Below, in pieces: positions 8,643 through 17,130 of a DNA stretch of 30,921 nt; within the stretch, counting starts at the first letter, position 1; each line of letters opens with the position of its first letter. The stretch spans positions 1-30,921 of the forward strand of contig DFFS01000033.1 of the NCBI GenBank assembly GCA_002371075.1. The letters are read 5' to 3'. The notes below the pieces were generated by a model. That model was not told the DNA's origin, searched no databases, and saw only the letters and a program-made list of their open reading frames with translations. Source of the DNA: Christensenella sp. UBA3770. Lineage in GTDB: Bacteria; Bacillota; Clostridia; Christensenellales; CAG-1252. A program made the translations under genes and the position numbers.

Positions 8643-9464
8643 ATGTTGGAAGGTGTGTTGACAAACTCTATCGTACGGCGGTTGCCGTCGGCGGTGACAG
8701 AAGTACGCGTACGTCGCGGACGAACCGTTTGTTATCTGACCCCCAAAGGGCGCGGATGTACCGATTACGTTATAACGGACGATGAGTTTGATCGGATTCT
8801 TTCAAATATAACGGAACATTCACTTTATGCACTGACGGAAAAACTCGTTAACGGATTTGTTCCTTTGAAAGGCGGCATACGCGTTGGGATTGCAGGAGAG
8901 TGCGTAATGGATGGCGAAAAAGTTAAGACCGTCAAGCACATCACGTCGCTTTCTGTCAGGATCCCGCATCAGATCTTCGGAATTGCAGATTTTTTAAAAA
9001 TCGACGGAAATTTCCGAAAAAATTTATTGATCGTTTCCCCGCCCGCCGCCGGGAAAACCACCCTTTTAAGAGAGATAACAAGAAAGCTCTCCAACGCCGG
9101 ACAGTGCGTCGTCGTTTTGGACGAAAGAGGCGAGATCAGTGCGCCGGACGGCACGTCTTTCGGGCTTGACGTCGGGCAAAACACAGACGTCCTTTATGGT
9201 TTTCCGAAAAATGTTTCTTACGAAAACGCTTTACGTGCCCTTGCTCCCGAATATATCGTGACGGACGAGCTTTCGGGCGAAAAAGACGTTGCCGGCGTTT
9301 TGCGCGCCTATTATGGCGGCGTCAAGGTCGTAGCTACGCTTCACGGTGGTGATCTTGATTGTTTTCACGGCGTATTTGAGCCGTTATCCGTTGTTTTTGA
9401 CCATTTGATCCTCCTTTCCAAGCAGCCAAAAGCAGGAAGCGTCGTGAAGGAGACCATCAAATGA
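8643..9464 (+). CDS. spoIIIAA: Stage III sporulation protein AA (secretion-type ATPase)
   Basis: SpoIIIAA is the cytoplasmic ATPase of the SpoIIIA-SpoIIQ channel through which the mother cell supports the engulfed forespore. It resembles type II/IV secretion ATPases. Counting from the ATG at 8643 (273 residues), Walker A is VSPPAAGKTT (131-140), Walker B-like VVVLDERGE follows at about 156, and VTDELSGEKDVAG and ATLHGGD are the conserved Asp/His segments. The start is a choice: the frame is open from a GTG at 8607, and a TTG at 8622 has a distant AAGGTGAT, but the promoter -10 at 8629-8636 places transcription start at 8643, so those upstream codons would not be in the mRNA. The ATG has no Shine-Dalgarno site, which fits leaderless translation. 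The stop overlaps the spoIIIAB ATG. Confidence 0.92.
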   Translation: MLEGVLTNSIVRRLPSAVTEVRVRRGRTVCYLTPKGRGCTDYVITDDEFDRILSNITEHSLYALTEKLVNGFVPLKGGIRVGIAGECVMDGEKVKTVKHITSLSVRIPHQIFGIADFLKIDGNFRKNLLIVSPPAAGKTTLLREITRKLSNAGQCVVVLDERGEISAPDGTSFGLDVGQNTDVLYGFPKNVSYENALRALAPEYIVTDELSGEKDVAGVLRAYYGGVKVVATLHGGDLDCFHGVFEPLSVVFDHLILLSKQPKAGSVVKETIK

Positions 9465-9916
9465 ATTCGTTCTCCGTATTTGCCGGCGTTTGCCTGTTTT
9501 TTGCATGCGCGTTGATCGGACTTTGGCTGAAAAAGCGCCTTGTAAAAAGAGCGTCTTTCTATGAAGACTATTATCGCTATCTCGTTTTTGCAAACGAGAA
9601 GATCGCCTATGAACGAATGCCGGTAAAAGAAATCATTAAAAATTACTCAAAAGGAGAAAAAACCGATTTTAATAGTTTTTTGACGGGAGAAAGTGCATCG
9701 CCTCCTTTATCGGAAAAACAGCTTGACGCAATCAAGGCGTATTTGTCCGAGATAGGAACGACGGACGCCGATACGCAAATTGCGTCGTTAAACGCAAAAT
9801 GCGCCGAGATGAAGCGTTTTACGGAGGAAAAATGCGTAAAATTCCGCAAGGACGCCTCGCTTTACTTTAAACTATTCGTTTTGCTTGGCATCGTTGCTTT
9901 TATTTTGATCGTTTAG
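9461..9916 (+). CDS. spoIIIAB: Stage III sporulation protein AB
   Basis: This 151-residue protein has a hydrophobic N-terminal helix (residues 4-22), a long helical cytoplasmic middle, and a C-terminal hydrophobic helix (about 133-151, ending LFVLLGIVAFILIV). This is the SpoIIIAB pattern, distantly like the GspF platform proteins of type II secretion. Within the channel it is thought to work beside the SpoIIIAA ATPase at the mother-cell face. The overlapping ATGA with spoIIIAA implies translational coupling. Identity rests on topology, size and position as second gene of an unmistakable spoIIIA operon. Confidence 0.9.
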   Translation: MNSFSVFAGVCLFFACALIGLWLKKRLVKRASFYEDYYRYLVFANEKIAYERMPVKEIIKNYSKGEKTDFNSFLTGESASPPLSEKQLDAIKAYLSEIGTTDADTQIASLNAKCAEMKRFTEEKCVKFRKDASLYFKLFVLLGIVAFILIV

Positions 9917-9925
9917 GGAGGGCGT

Positions 9926-10123
9926 ATGGACATCGGAGTGTTGTTTAAGATCGCCGGCATCGGGCTCTTGGCAGCTATCATCAATACGATTTTGCGAAAA
10001 AGCGACAAGGAAGAGATCGCAACGATCACAACGCTTGCTTCGCTGGTGATCGTTCTCGTGATCGTTTTGGATATGATCGCGTCATTGTTTGACAGTATAA
10101 AGTCCATTTTCAGTTTGTACTGA
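9926..10123 (+). CDS. spoIIIAC: Stage III sporulation protein AC
   Basis: This tiny membrane protein (65 residues) consists of two hydrophobic helices flanking a short charged loop (RKSDKEE at about residues 23-29). Size, the N-terminal segment VLFKIAGIGLLAAIINTILR and position identify SpoIIIAC. The start has a clear ribosome site (GGGAGG). SpoIIIAC is thought to sit in the mother-cell-derived membrane with SpoIIIAD and SpoIIIAE as part of the channel base. Confidence 0.92.
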   Translation: MDIGVLFKIAGIGLLAAIINTILRKSDKEEIATITTLASLVIVLVIVLDMIASLFDSIKSIFSLY

Positions 10124-10124
10124 T

Positions 10125-10508
10125 ATGCAGATCGTCAAAGTGATCGGCGTGGGCCTTATCGGCGCATTGGTTGCGGGGCTTCTTCGTCAGGAAAAATCCG
10201 AGCTGTACATTTTTGCCGTGATCGCGGGAGGCGCGCTGATCCTTTTGATCATTCTCTCCTCGTTGACGGAAGTGATAGAGCAGTTTGGCATGCTTGTGGG
10301 GAAAAGTGGGGTTGATGAATCGCTGTTTGCAGGCGTTTTGAAGATCATCGGGGTCGGCTATATCACCGAGTACGCTTCCGCGCTGTGCAACGATTACGGT
10401 GTTTCAAGCATTGCCAACAAGTTGCAACTTGCGGGAAAGGTTGCGATCTTTTTTATGACGATGCCCATTTTGACCAATCTTGTGGAAGTCATCTCCTCAA
10501 TGTTATGA
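10125..10508 (+). CDS. spoIIIAD: Stage III sporulation protein AD
   Basis: This 127-residue membrane protein has about four hydrophobic helices. Its N-terminal half resembles SpoIIIAC (VIGVGLIGALVAGLLRQEKSE against the AC version), as is usual for this pair. It begins one base after the spoIIIAC stop. The conserved segment IIGVGYITEYASALCNDYGVSSIANKL-like sequence in the second half is typical of SpoIIIAD. The stop overlaps the spoIIIAE ATG (ATGA), so the genes are translationally coupled. Confidence 0.92.
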   Translation: MQIVKVIGVGLIGALVAGLLRQEKSELYIFAVIAGGALILLIILSSLTEVIEQFGMLVGKSGVDESLFAGVLKIIGVGYITEYASALCNDYGVSSIANKLQLAGKVAIFFMTMPILTNLVEVISSML

Positions 10509-11692
10509 AAACGCGGCATTTGATTTTGATCCTCCTGCTTTTTGCAGTACTTTTTGCAAGTACAAGCGGTTTTGCCTCCGCACAGAGCAAGACGAAAGAG
10601 GAGGTGGAGGGCGAAATCGGGGCGGAAATCGAACGATATATCGATTCGCTTGATCTTGCCGACTTTGAAGAATACGTAAAAAGCATGGAAATGCCGGAGG
10701 AAATGAGTGGCGGCGTTCGCGGATTGATCATGAAATTCGTAAACGGCGAAGTGCCTATTTCCGTTAAAGGGCTTTTTACTTACGTTGGAAAACAGGCGCT
10801 CGGCGCGCTTACGGGGACGCTTTCCGTCCTTTTGACCGTGGTGATCATCGCGGTTATGAACAGCATTTTGGCGGGCTTGACTTCGGGATTTGTAAAACAG
10901 CAGACGATCGAGATCGTCCACTACGTTTGTTATGCGCTTGTCGTATCCATAGTTATGGCTAAGGTGGGCGGGATCGTTGTGGAATGCAGGGCGTTTTGCA
11001 AGGGCGTGGAAAAGTTTACGGAGGGTGCATTTCCTCCGCTTATCACGTTAATGAGCGCCCTCGGTGGAAACGTTTCCGCATCGATCTACAAGCCGCAACT
11101 TGCCGTTTTCTCCATGTTGATCGGCTCGCTGTTTGGCAAGGTCATTTTGCCGCTGTTTGTTGCCGCCATCGCCTTTTGCTTGATCGGAAACCTCTCATCC
11201 AACGTGAAAATGGACAAGATACAATCCGCAATTCGGTATTGCTCAACCCTGATCCTTTCCGCGGCGTTTGGGCTCTTTATGACATATTTGACCGTAGCCG
11301 GCATTACGGGAGGTATGGTGGACGGCGTCAGTATCAAGGCGGCGAAATTTGTGCTTTCGGGCTACGTCCCCATCCTCGGCGGCTATCTTTCGCAAGGGTT
11401 CGATTTGATCAGCGCGGGGTGCGTTCTTATCAAAAATTCGATCGGAATGATCGGCATCATCGTCGTCTTGTATATGATTGTCAAACCCATTTTGCACGTT
11501 ACGATCTTTTCCTTTGCGCTTAAGATCGTCGCCTCGCTCATACAGCCGATCGGGGACAAGCGCGTTTCCGACTTTTTGTATTCGGTTTCCAACGCAACCA
11601 AGATCCTCGTTACCACCATTTTGGGCACGGGGTTCGTTTTGATCCTGACGCTGTTGCTGATGGTCGTGACGTGTAACGTGGGGGTGCTTTGA
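10505..11692 (+). CDS. spoIIIAE: Stage III sporulation protein AE
   Basis: This 395-residue polytopic membrane protein is the largest membrane subunit of the SpoIIIA complex. The start is the ATG at 10505, overlapping the spoIIIAD stop. A longer frame back to 10385 exists but would run through spoIIIAD and lacks a ribosome site. Residues 1-27 form a signal peptide (hydrophobic run then ASTSGFASAQ). An acidic extracytoplasmic region follows, then about seven membrane helices from residue 100 on. Conserved SpoIIIAE features include the stretch PPLITLMSALGG and IQPIGDKRVSDFL. Confidence 0.93.
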   Translation: MKTRHLILILLLFAVLFASTSGFASAQSKTKEEVEGEIGAEIERYIDSLDLADFEEYVKSMEMPEEMSGGVRGLIMKFVNGEVPISVKGLFTYVGKQALGALTGTLSVLLTVVIIAVMNSILAGLTSGFVKQQTIEIVHYVCYALVVSIVMAKVGGIVVECRAFCKGVEKFTEGAFPPLITLMSALGGNVSASIYKPQLAVFSMLIGSLFGKVILPLFVAAIAFCLIGNLSSNVKMDKIQSAIRYCSTLILSAAFGLFMTYLTVAGITGGMVDGVSIKAAKFVLSGYVPILGGYLSQGFDLISAGCVLIKNSIGMIGIIVVLYMIVKPILHVTIFSFALKIVASLIQPIGDKRVSDFLYSVSNATKILVTTILGTGFVLILTLLLMVVTCNVGVL

Positions 11693-11693
11693 C

Positions 11694-12149
11694 ATGACGG
11701 GATGGATCCTAAGTATCGTCGGAACGGTTTTGACCATCACTCTGACCGAGGTGATGTTGCCCGAAGGACAAACGGCAAAGTACATCAAAGGGGTGATCTC
11801 CTTGATGGTCATCTATGTGGTCCTTGCTCCGATCCCCGCGCTTTTGCAGTCAAAAATCGACATAAATCGATTTTTTGATTTTTCAACAAGTGGGTATGAA
11901 TCGGATGAGGCGTTCATAGGAATTATTAAAGAGGACAAACAGTCCGCACTCTCCGCAGAGCTTAACGCGGCGTTTGCCGAAAGGGGGCTTGTAGGGGCGT
12001 CCGTTTGTGTCGTTCTTGACGACGGTTACGAGGTGGAACACGTTATCCTTACCGTTTCAAATAAGGATTTGGACGAAGCCTATCGCTTGACCGTTATGTC
12101 CCTTGGGATAAAGGAGGAAAAGATAGTGATCAATGAAGTTTCTACGTGA
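11694..12149 (+). CDS. spoIIIAF: Stage III sporulation protein AF
   Basis: This 151-residue protein has two N-terminal hydrophobic helices (about residues 3-20 and 29-50, the LPEGQTAKYIKGVISLMVIY pattern of SpoIIIAF) and a soluble C-terminal domain. In Bacillus that domain has a ring-building fold and faces the intermembrane space. The gene starts one base after the spoIIIAE stop and overlaps spoIIIAG by 17 bp. Identity is supported by motif, topology and gene order. Confidence 0.91.
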   Translation: MTGWILSIVGTVLTITLTEVMLPEGQTAKYIKGVISLMVIYVVLAPIPALLQSKIDINRFFDFSTSGYESDEAFIGIIKEDKQSALSAELNAAFAERGLVGASVCVVLDDGYEVEHVILTVSNKDLDEAYRLTVMSLGIKEEKIVINEVST

Positions 12150-12546
12150 TCTGAAAGAGAAAATCACAAACAGCGGGGCGTTCAAAAAGCTAAAAGAGGT
12201 AAAAAACCTTGAGATCATCATCGCCGCCTTACTCGCTATTATTGCGATCGTCGTATATTTTGCGGTTTCGACAAAGGGTGCTTCGCAAAAAAACGCAACG
12301 CAAAGCACGGTTGAAATGACCGAAACGGAAGCTCGAGTTGCGAAGATGATCTCGGACATTGCCGGCGTGGGAAAGGCGCGCGTTCTGATCACAAACGGCG
12401 CGGACAAAGAGGTCGTTGGCGTCGTTGTCGTTGCGGAGGGCGCAAGCGATATGAATAATCGGGTCAAAATGATCCGCTTGGTTGAGAAAGCCACCGGAGC
12501 ATCGGTGGACAGAATAGAAATTTTCGAAATGGAAAAGGGAGGATAA
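12133..12546 (+). CDS. spoIIIAG: Stage III sporulation protein AG
   Basis: This 137-residue protein has a basic amphipathic N-terminus, one membrane helix (about residues 28-45) and a C-terminal ring-building domain ending in GASVDRIEIFEMEKGG. SpoIIIAG forms the large multimeric ring between the two membranes around the forespore. The segment VGKARVLITNGADKEVVGVVV is the conserved core of the family. The gene starts within the end of spoIIIAF and is followed four bases later by spoIIIAH. Confidence 0.93.
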   Translation: MKFLRDLKEKITNSGAFKKLKEVKNLEIIIAALLAIIAIVVYFAVSTKGASQKNATQSTVEMTETEARVAKMISDIAGVGKARVLITNGADKEVVGVVVVAEGASDMNNRVKMIRLVEKATGASVDRIEIFEMEKGG

Positions 12547-12550
12547 CAAA

Positions 12551-13042
12551 ATGTCAAACAAAAAGAAGATCATTATCATTTGCTCTATGGTCGTGCTGCT
12601 TGTAGCTGCTGCATATCTTAACGTTTTGATCACCAAAAAGAACACGCAAACGGTTTCCAAAACCATAGCGGACGAGGATTCCACCGTCGTATCGTTCTTT
12701 ACAAGTTATCGAAGCGCAAGGGACGCTTCCAGACAAGAGAGTTTTATGTATTACGATTCGATAATCAACTCGGAGACCGCATCCGTGGCTGCGATCGCCT
12801 CGGCGGAGGATAAGCGGGAAGAATTGGTGGGATTTACCGAGACCGAGCTTGTGCTTGAAGGGCTGATCAAGGCAAAAGGCTTTGAGGACGCCGTTGTTAC
12901 GATTTCCACGGCAAACGTTAACGCCATCGTAAAGAAGAACGGAGAACTTGACGCCGAAGACGCCGCACAGATCTTATCCGTGATCACTGCGGAAACGGGG
13001 GTGACTGCATCCAAGGTGATCATCACGCCGTATTCCGTGTGA
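12551..13042 (+). CDS. spoIIIAH: Stage III sporulation protein AH
   Basis: This 163-residue protein is anchored by an N-terminal helix (about residues 6-26) with a soluble domain in the intermembrane space. SpoIIIAH binds the forespore protein SpoIIQ in Bacillus and completes the channel. The motifs FFTSYRSARDASRQE, REELVGFTETELVLEGLIKA (shown in part) and the YxxN-like helix are typical; the C-terminus GVTASKVIITPYSV ends the ring-building fold. It is the last gene of the operon and is followed by a strong terminator. Confidence 0.94.
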   Translation: MSNKKKIIIICSMVVLLVAAAYLNVLITKKNTQTVSKTIADEDSTVVSFFTSYRSARDASRQESFMYYDSIINSETASVAAIASAEDKREELVGFTETELVLEGLIKAKGFEDAVVTISTANVNAIVKKNGELDAEDAAQILSVITAETGVTASKVIITPYSV

Positions 13043-13065
13043 CAAAAAAGTGTCTATAAAAATTG

Positions 13066-13093
13066 CAACTCTCATTTTGAGAGTTGTTTTTTT
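13066..13093 (+). terminator. Rho-independent terminator after spoIIIAH
   Basis: CAACTCTCA (13066-13074) pairs perfectly with TGAGAGTTG (13078-13086) around a TTT loop, followed by seven T's. This ends the spoIIIA operon. Confidence 0.95.
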
Positions 13094-13157
13094 ATATAAA
13101 TATTTTCCCATCATGCGTGAAAAGTGCTAAAAGCAAGAGTGATAATTTAGTTAATAC

Positions 13158-13186
13158 TTGAAATAATAGTGTTGATATGCTATAAT
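13158..13186 (+). promoter_or_regulatory. Sigma-A promoter for the asp23-nusB-folD operon
   Basis: TTGAAA (13158-13163) and TATAAT (13181-13186) have the ideal 17-base spacing. Transcription should start near 13193, directly at the GGAGGG ribosome site, so the leader is only about nine bases. Confidence 0.88.
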
Positions 13187-13201
13187 TTTCTCGGAGGGAA
13201 T

Positions 13202-13528
13202 ATGACAGACGACAAAAGATACGAGGACATCATTGCTTCCATTGCCGCCGTCGCTGCGTTTAAAGTCAGCGGCGTAGCCTCTCTTTCCGGTGTTGCCGGG
13301 ATGGAGGGGAAGAGCCAAAGGAAACAACCCAAAAGCGTGCTCGTCACGATCGACGAGGGCACCGAAAGGGTCGTAATTGACCTTTACGTAAACGCTTTTT
13401 CGGGCGTATCCGTCCCCGATCTTGCCTACGATTTGCAACAACGGATCATTTCCGAAGTTGAAAACGCGACGAAATACAAAGTAAAAGCAGTCAACGTAAA
13501 CGTCGCCGGCGTCGTCTTCAATCAATGA
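13202..13528 (+). CDS. Asp23/Gls24 family envelope stress protein
   Basis: This 108-residue protein belongs to the Asp23/Gls24 (DUF322, YqhY/YloU) family: IASIAAVAAFKVSGVASLSG near the N-terminus and VVIDLYVNAFSGVSVPDLAYDLQQRI in shortened form are the hallmark strands and helix. Members are small cytoplasmic proteins linked to envelope stress; the YqhY subgroup sits next to accB/accC or nusB and has been tied to fatty-acid synthesis. The ATG at 13202 has GGAGGG four to five bases upstream; the frame open back to 13169 overlaps the promoter and is not used. It overlaps nusB by 4 bp. Confidence 0.88.
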   Translation: MTDDKRYEDIIASIAAVAAFKVSGVASLSGVAGMEGKSQRKQPKSVLVTIDEGTERVVIDLYVNAFSGVSVPDLAYDLQQRIISEVENATKYKVKAVNVNVAGVVFNQ

Positions 13529-13953
13529 CCATGAGCAGAAAAAACGCACGAGAAACACTTTATAAACTTGTCTTCGAATATCTCTTCACCAAAGAGCTCA
13601 ACGAGCAAACGGAGGAGTTGCTTCTATTGGACGCATCTCTTTCGGATGACGACAAAGAGTACATTCGAGGATGCTACAATGGCATTGCGGAACATTTTGA
13701 TCAGTTGACGAACGATATCGTCAAATACACTACCGGTTATTCTTCGGTGGATAGGCTCGTTAAGGGGGACTTGACCGCAATGTTGATCTCCGCCTACGAA
13801 CTCGCTTATTGTCCTGAGATACCTGCGAGCGTGTCCATAAGCGAGGCGGTGGAGCTTGTTAAGCAATTCAGCACAAGCAAAAGCAGCGGCTTTGTGAACG
13901 GTGTGCTGGCAAGTATCAATAAGGAGGTAAGGGAACATGGGGAAAATCATTGA
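13525..13953 (+). CDS. nusB: Transcription antitermination factor NusB
   Basis: NusB binds boxA RNA together with NusE (S10) and supports antitermination in rRNA operons. This 142-residue protein is all-helical, with the typical opening SRKNARETLYKLVFEYLF and the C-terminal SVSISEAVELVKQFSTSKSSGFVNG pattern of NusB (I quote it only in part: EAVELVKQFS and GFVNGVLASI). A second ATG at 13531 could be the start; neither has a ribosome site, and the overlap with the preceding stop implies coupling. It overlaps folD by 17 bp. Confidence 0.9.
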   Translation: MTMSRKNARETLYKLVFEYLFTKELNEQTEELLLLDASLSDDDKEYIRGCYNGIAEHFDQLTNDIVKYTTGYSSVDRLVKGDLTAMLISAYELAYCPEIPASVSISEAVELVKQFSTSKSSGFVNGVLASINKEVREHGENH

Positions 13954-14788
13954 CGGAAAGGCAATTGCGAGCGCTTGGCAAGAAAAGCTCAAAGAACAAT
14001 TTGCATACTTTGCAATAACGGTCGGAAGAAAACCCAAACTTGCCGTAATTATGGTGGGGGAGGATCCGGCAAGCGCGATTTACGTGCGCAACAAGATCCG
14101 CGCCTGCGAGGCGGTTGGCGTAACGTCGGAAGCCTACAAACTTGCGGATAGCGTTGAACAATCTTATTTGGAGGATCTTGTCAAAAAGCTAAACAACGAT
14201 CGCGCCGTGGACGGCATATTGGTACAACTTCCGCTTCCGCCCGCGTTTAATGCAAAAAAGATCATCACGTTGATCGATCCGAAAAAGGACGTGGACGGCT
14301 TTTCCGCAAAAAATCTCGGATCGCTTCTCTTGGACGATAAAAAAGGTTTGTATTCCTGCACGCCGCTTGGCATCATCCAACTGATTCTCAGCACCGGCAC
14401 GGACCTGACGGGCAAACACGCCGTTGTCGTAGGCAGGTCCAACGAGGTAGGCAAACCCGTCGCGCTGATGCTTTTGCAGCACAACGCCACGGTTACGATC
14501 TGCCACAGCAAAACAAAGGATCTTGCCTCGTTTACGCGTGAGGCGGACGTTTTGGTGGTTGCGGTGGGACAAAAGAAACTGATCACTGCCGACATGGTCA
14601 AAGAGGGCGCGATCGTGATCGACGTGGGGATCAACCGCGATGAAAACGGCAAACTTTGCGGCGACGTGGATTTTGAGGCTGTCTTGCCAAAGGCAAGCTT
14701 CATCACACCCGTCCCCGGTGGCGTCGGACCCATGACGATCGCGATGTTGATGGCAAATACGTTAAAAGCAGCAAAAGGGAATGTTTAA
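13937..14788 (+). CDS. folD: Methylenetetrahydrofolate dehydrogenase/cyclohydrolase FolD
   Basis: FolD is a bifunctional enzyme that interconverts 5,10-methylene-THF and 10-formyl-THF in one-carbon metabolism. The protein has 283 residues, the normal length. Visible signatures are YVRNK (catalytic lysine), DGILVQLPLPP, the Rossmann segment VVGRSNEVGKPVALML, and the C-terminal TPVPGGVGPMTIAMLMANT. The canonical GRS-xx-VGxP nucleotide motif has Glu where many have Ile or Asn. It begins inside nusB and overlaps xseA by 8 bp, an arrangement (nusB-folD-xseA-xseB-ispA) common in Firmicutes. Confidence 0.96.
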   Translation: MGKIIDGKAIASAWQEKLKEQFAYFAITVGRKPKLAVIMVGEDPASAIYVRNKIRACEAVGVTSEAYKLADSVEQSYLEDLVKKLNNDRAVDGILVQLPLPPAFNAKKIITLIDPKKDVDGFSAKNLGSLLLDDKKGLYSCTPLGIIQLILSTGTDLTGKHAVVVGRSNEVGKPVALMLLQHNATVTICHSKTKDLASFTREADVLVVAVGQKKLITADMVKEGAIVIDVGINRDENGKLCGDVDFEAVLPKASFITPVPGGVGPMTIAMLMANTLKAAKGNV

Positions 14789-15959
14789 CAAAACACTTTC
14801 GGTAGAAGAACTAAACGGATATATCCGCTCGATTTTCGACGCGGAAGAAATGCTTCACGGTGTTTCTGTTTTCGGCGAAGTATCGGGGTTTAAAATCAGC
14901 GGGGCGCACGCTTACTTTACCGTGAAAGGGAAAGACGCGGCGATCCCGTGCAATCTTTTCAACTATCGTCGTACCTATACGCCCAAAGACGGTGAAAGCG
15001 TGATTTTGAAAGGCACGCCTGACTTTTATGTTCGCACGGGCAAACTCTCGTTAAACGTCGTATCCGTTCAGCCGGTCGGCATAGGGGACCTTCATGCGCA
15101 GTTTGAAAGATTAAAGGCGCAGCTTGAGAATGAGGGCGTTTTTTCTCCGGAACATAAAAAACCGATCCCGCCTTTTTGCAAGGACGTTTGTGTTATCACC
15201 AGCAAAACGGGCGCAGTCATTCGCGACATTTATCGGACGGTCAGAAACGTAAACGGTTGCATCAACCTTCACGTCTATAACGTACGAGTACAGGGTGAGG
15301 GGGCGGAGTATGAGCTCGCCGACGCCATACGTGCCGTTGACGGCGTTTATGATGCTATTATTGTTGCGCGCGGCGGCGGTTCTTTGGAGGATCTTGCTCC
15401 GTTTAATACGGAAGTTCTGGCTCGCGCCATCTATGCTGCCGATACGCCCATTATTTCCGGCGTAGGACACGAAACGGATTTTACGATCTGTGATTTTGCC
15501 GCAGATGCGCGTGCAGCTACGCCCACTGCCGCGGCACATATGATCGCTTTTGACGAGCAACAGACGATCGGTTCAATTTTTGAAATGCTTAGCAAGATGG
15601 GAACGACGTTGCAGGATCAGGCGAAGCAAATGAAACGTGACCTTATTGCGGAAACGAAGAATTTGACGCATGCCGCGACGTTGATTACGGAAAAGACCAT
15701 CAATCGCTTCAGATTGGCGCTTGGCGCTTTGACAAACGGCTCAAAAAGCTTTGTGACGCAAAAGGAAAACACGCTTGACAAGACATTGATCTCCTACAAC
15801 GCGTCCAATCCGCTAAACATTTTGGGGAAAGGCTATTTCGGAGCCGTAAAAAACGGAAAGCGCATCACGTCCGTCAACGACGTTTCCGTCGGAGATAAGG
15901 TCGATTTGATTGCGAAAGATGGGAAAATAAGTACGAACGTAAAGGAGATTATAAAATGA
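14781..15959 (+). CDS. xseA: Exodeoxyribonuclease VII large subunit
   Basis: XseA is the catalytic subunit of exonuclease VII, which degrades single-stranded DNA. The N-terminal OB-fold spans about residues 1-100 (VFGEVSGFKISGAHAYFTVK). The catalytic domain follows with CVITSKTGAVIRDI, IIVARGGGSLEDLAPFN and the ISGVGHETDFTICDFAAD motif, then a coiled-coil region and a short C-terminal segment with LNILGKGYFGAV. At 392 residues it is slightly short for the family because the coiled coil (about residues 265-330) is reduced. It overlaps both folD and xseB. Confidence 0.95.
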   Translation: MFNKTLSVEELNGYIRSIFDAEEMLHGVSVFGEVSGFKISGAHAYFTVKGKDAAIPCNLFNYRRTYTPKDGESVILKGTPDFYVRTGKLSLNVVSVQPVGIGDLHAQFERLKAQLENEGVFSPEHKKPIPPFCKDVCVITSKTGAVIRDIYRTVRNVNGCINLHVYNVRVQGEGAEYELADAIRAVDGVYDAIIVARGGGSLEDLAPFNTEVLARAIYAADTPIISGVGHETDFTICDFAADARAATPTAAAHMIAFDEQQTIGSIFEMLSKMGTTLQDQAKQMKRDLIAETKNLTHAATLITEKTINRFRLALGALTNGSKSFVTQKENTLDKTLISYNASNPLNILGKGYFGAVKNGKRITSVNDVSVGDKVDLIAKDGKISTNVKEIIK

Positions 15960-16177
15960 CCTTTGAAGAAATTATAGCGCAACTTTCGGAAATTTCAGCC
16001 ACGCTTGAAAACGCGTCTCTTCCTTTGGAAGAGGGGATCGAACTTTACGGCAAAGGGCTGGAGCTTGCAAAGCAGGCGATCGCCATGCTGAAAGAAGCAA
16101 AAGGCAAGATCACACTTTTGACGGACGAACTCGGGAAACTTGCCGACACGGCTTTTGAGGTAAAGGAAGATGATTGA
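15956..16177 (+). CDS. xseB: Exodeoxyribonuclease VII small subunit
   Basis: XseB is a two-helix protein that binds the coiled coil of XseA. Its 73 residues include TFEEIIAQLSEISATLEN and LPLEEGIELYGKGLELAK, the standard XseB pattern. The ATG overlaps the xseA stop (ATGA), and its own end overlaps ispA by 8 bp. Confidence 0.95.
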   Translation: MTFEEIIAQLSEISATLENASLPLEEGIELYGKGLELAKQAIAMLKEAKGKITLLTDELGKLADTAFEVKEDD

Positions 16178-17084
16178 GGACGTTCTGAAGCAATTTGCCG
16201 AAAAGTTTAACAAAGATCTTGAAAAGGAAATGAACGCGCTGCGCGGCGGGGCGCTTGTTTCCGCAATGCGCTATTCCGTTCTCGGTGGCGGCAAAAGGCT
16301 CCGTCCCTTCCTTGTGCTTATCGCGGCGGAAATGGGCGGTTTGACCTATGACGACGTATTTCCTTTGATGTTGGGGGTGGAGCTTGTCCACTCGTATTCG
16401 CTTGTTCACGACGATTTGCCGTGTATGGACGACGATGATTTTCGTCGCGGAAGGAAGTCCACGCACGCCGTTTACGGCGAGGGAATGGGCGTTTTGACCG
16501 GCGACGCGCTTTTGAACTATGCATACGAATATATGCTTGCAAACGCCGTCAAGGCAAAAAACGTGGGCGGTTACATAACGGCGATCAGTTGCATAATGGT
16601 ACGTGCCGGTTATATGGGAATGCTCGGCGGGCAAAGTTACGACATTGACGAGGAAGTCAAAAAACAATTTAAGAGGGAAGACTTTATCAACATGTATTCC
16701 GGTAAGACGGGGGCGCTGTTTCAGGCGGCGCTTGGTGCGGGCGCCTTTGCGGCGGGGCTTGACGAGAACACGATCATGGCTCTTTTGAAATGCGGCAATT
16801 ATCTCGGCGTTGCGTTCCAGTTAAAGGACGATCTTGACGATCTTACGCAGGATCAAAAGGGCGTTGACAAAAAGGAGAAAAAGCCTTGTTTAACGATGCT
16901 GAACACCATTTCGCCGGAGGCGGCAAAGGAGTTTGTTGAATTGAACCGTGACGTTGCCGTCGATACCGTCAAAGATCTTAAGTCAAGCGAAAACCTCGTT
17001 GCTTTGATCAATTTCCTTTTGACGTTTAAGCAGGAAGGCGGTGCGGAGGCTCCCGCCGCTGAAAACAAAGAAAACAAGGAATAA
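16170..17084 (+). CDS. ispA: Polyprenyl (farnesyl/geranyl) diphosphate synthase
   Basis: This enzyme joins isopentenyl diphosphate units to make short-chain prenyl diphosphates. It has 304 residues; the first aspartate-rich motif DDLPCMDDDD is at residues 81-90 and the second, KDDLDD, at 219-224; GGGKRLRP (39-46) binds diphosphate. The C-terminus carries an unusual acidic, alanine-rich tail (GGAEAPAAENKENKE) past the normal end of the fold. The gene is the last of the overlapping nusB-folD-xseAB-ispA run and lies directly before the OLE RNA, with dxs, the first enzyme of the same isoprenoid pathway, two genes further on. Confidence 0.94.
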   Translation: MIEDVLKQFAEKFNKDLEKEMNALRGGALVSAMRYSVLGGGKRLRPFLVLIAAEMGGLTYDDVFPLMLGVELVHSYSLVHDDLPCMDDDDFRRGRKSTHAVYGEGMGVLTGDALLNYAYEYMLANAVKAKNVGGYITAISCIMVRAGYMGMLGGQSYDIDEEVKKQFKREDFINMYSGKTGALFQAALGAGAFAAGLDENTIMALLKCGNYLGVAFQLKDDLDDLTQDQKGVDKKEKKPCLTMLNTISPEAAKEFVELNRDVAVDTVKDLKSSENLVALINFLLTFKQEGGAEAPAAENKENKE

Positions 17085-17130
17085 TCCTTGTAAAACGAGG
17101 CATTGAGGTCGCCGCGTTGCATTTCTCTTG

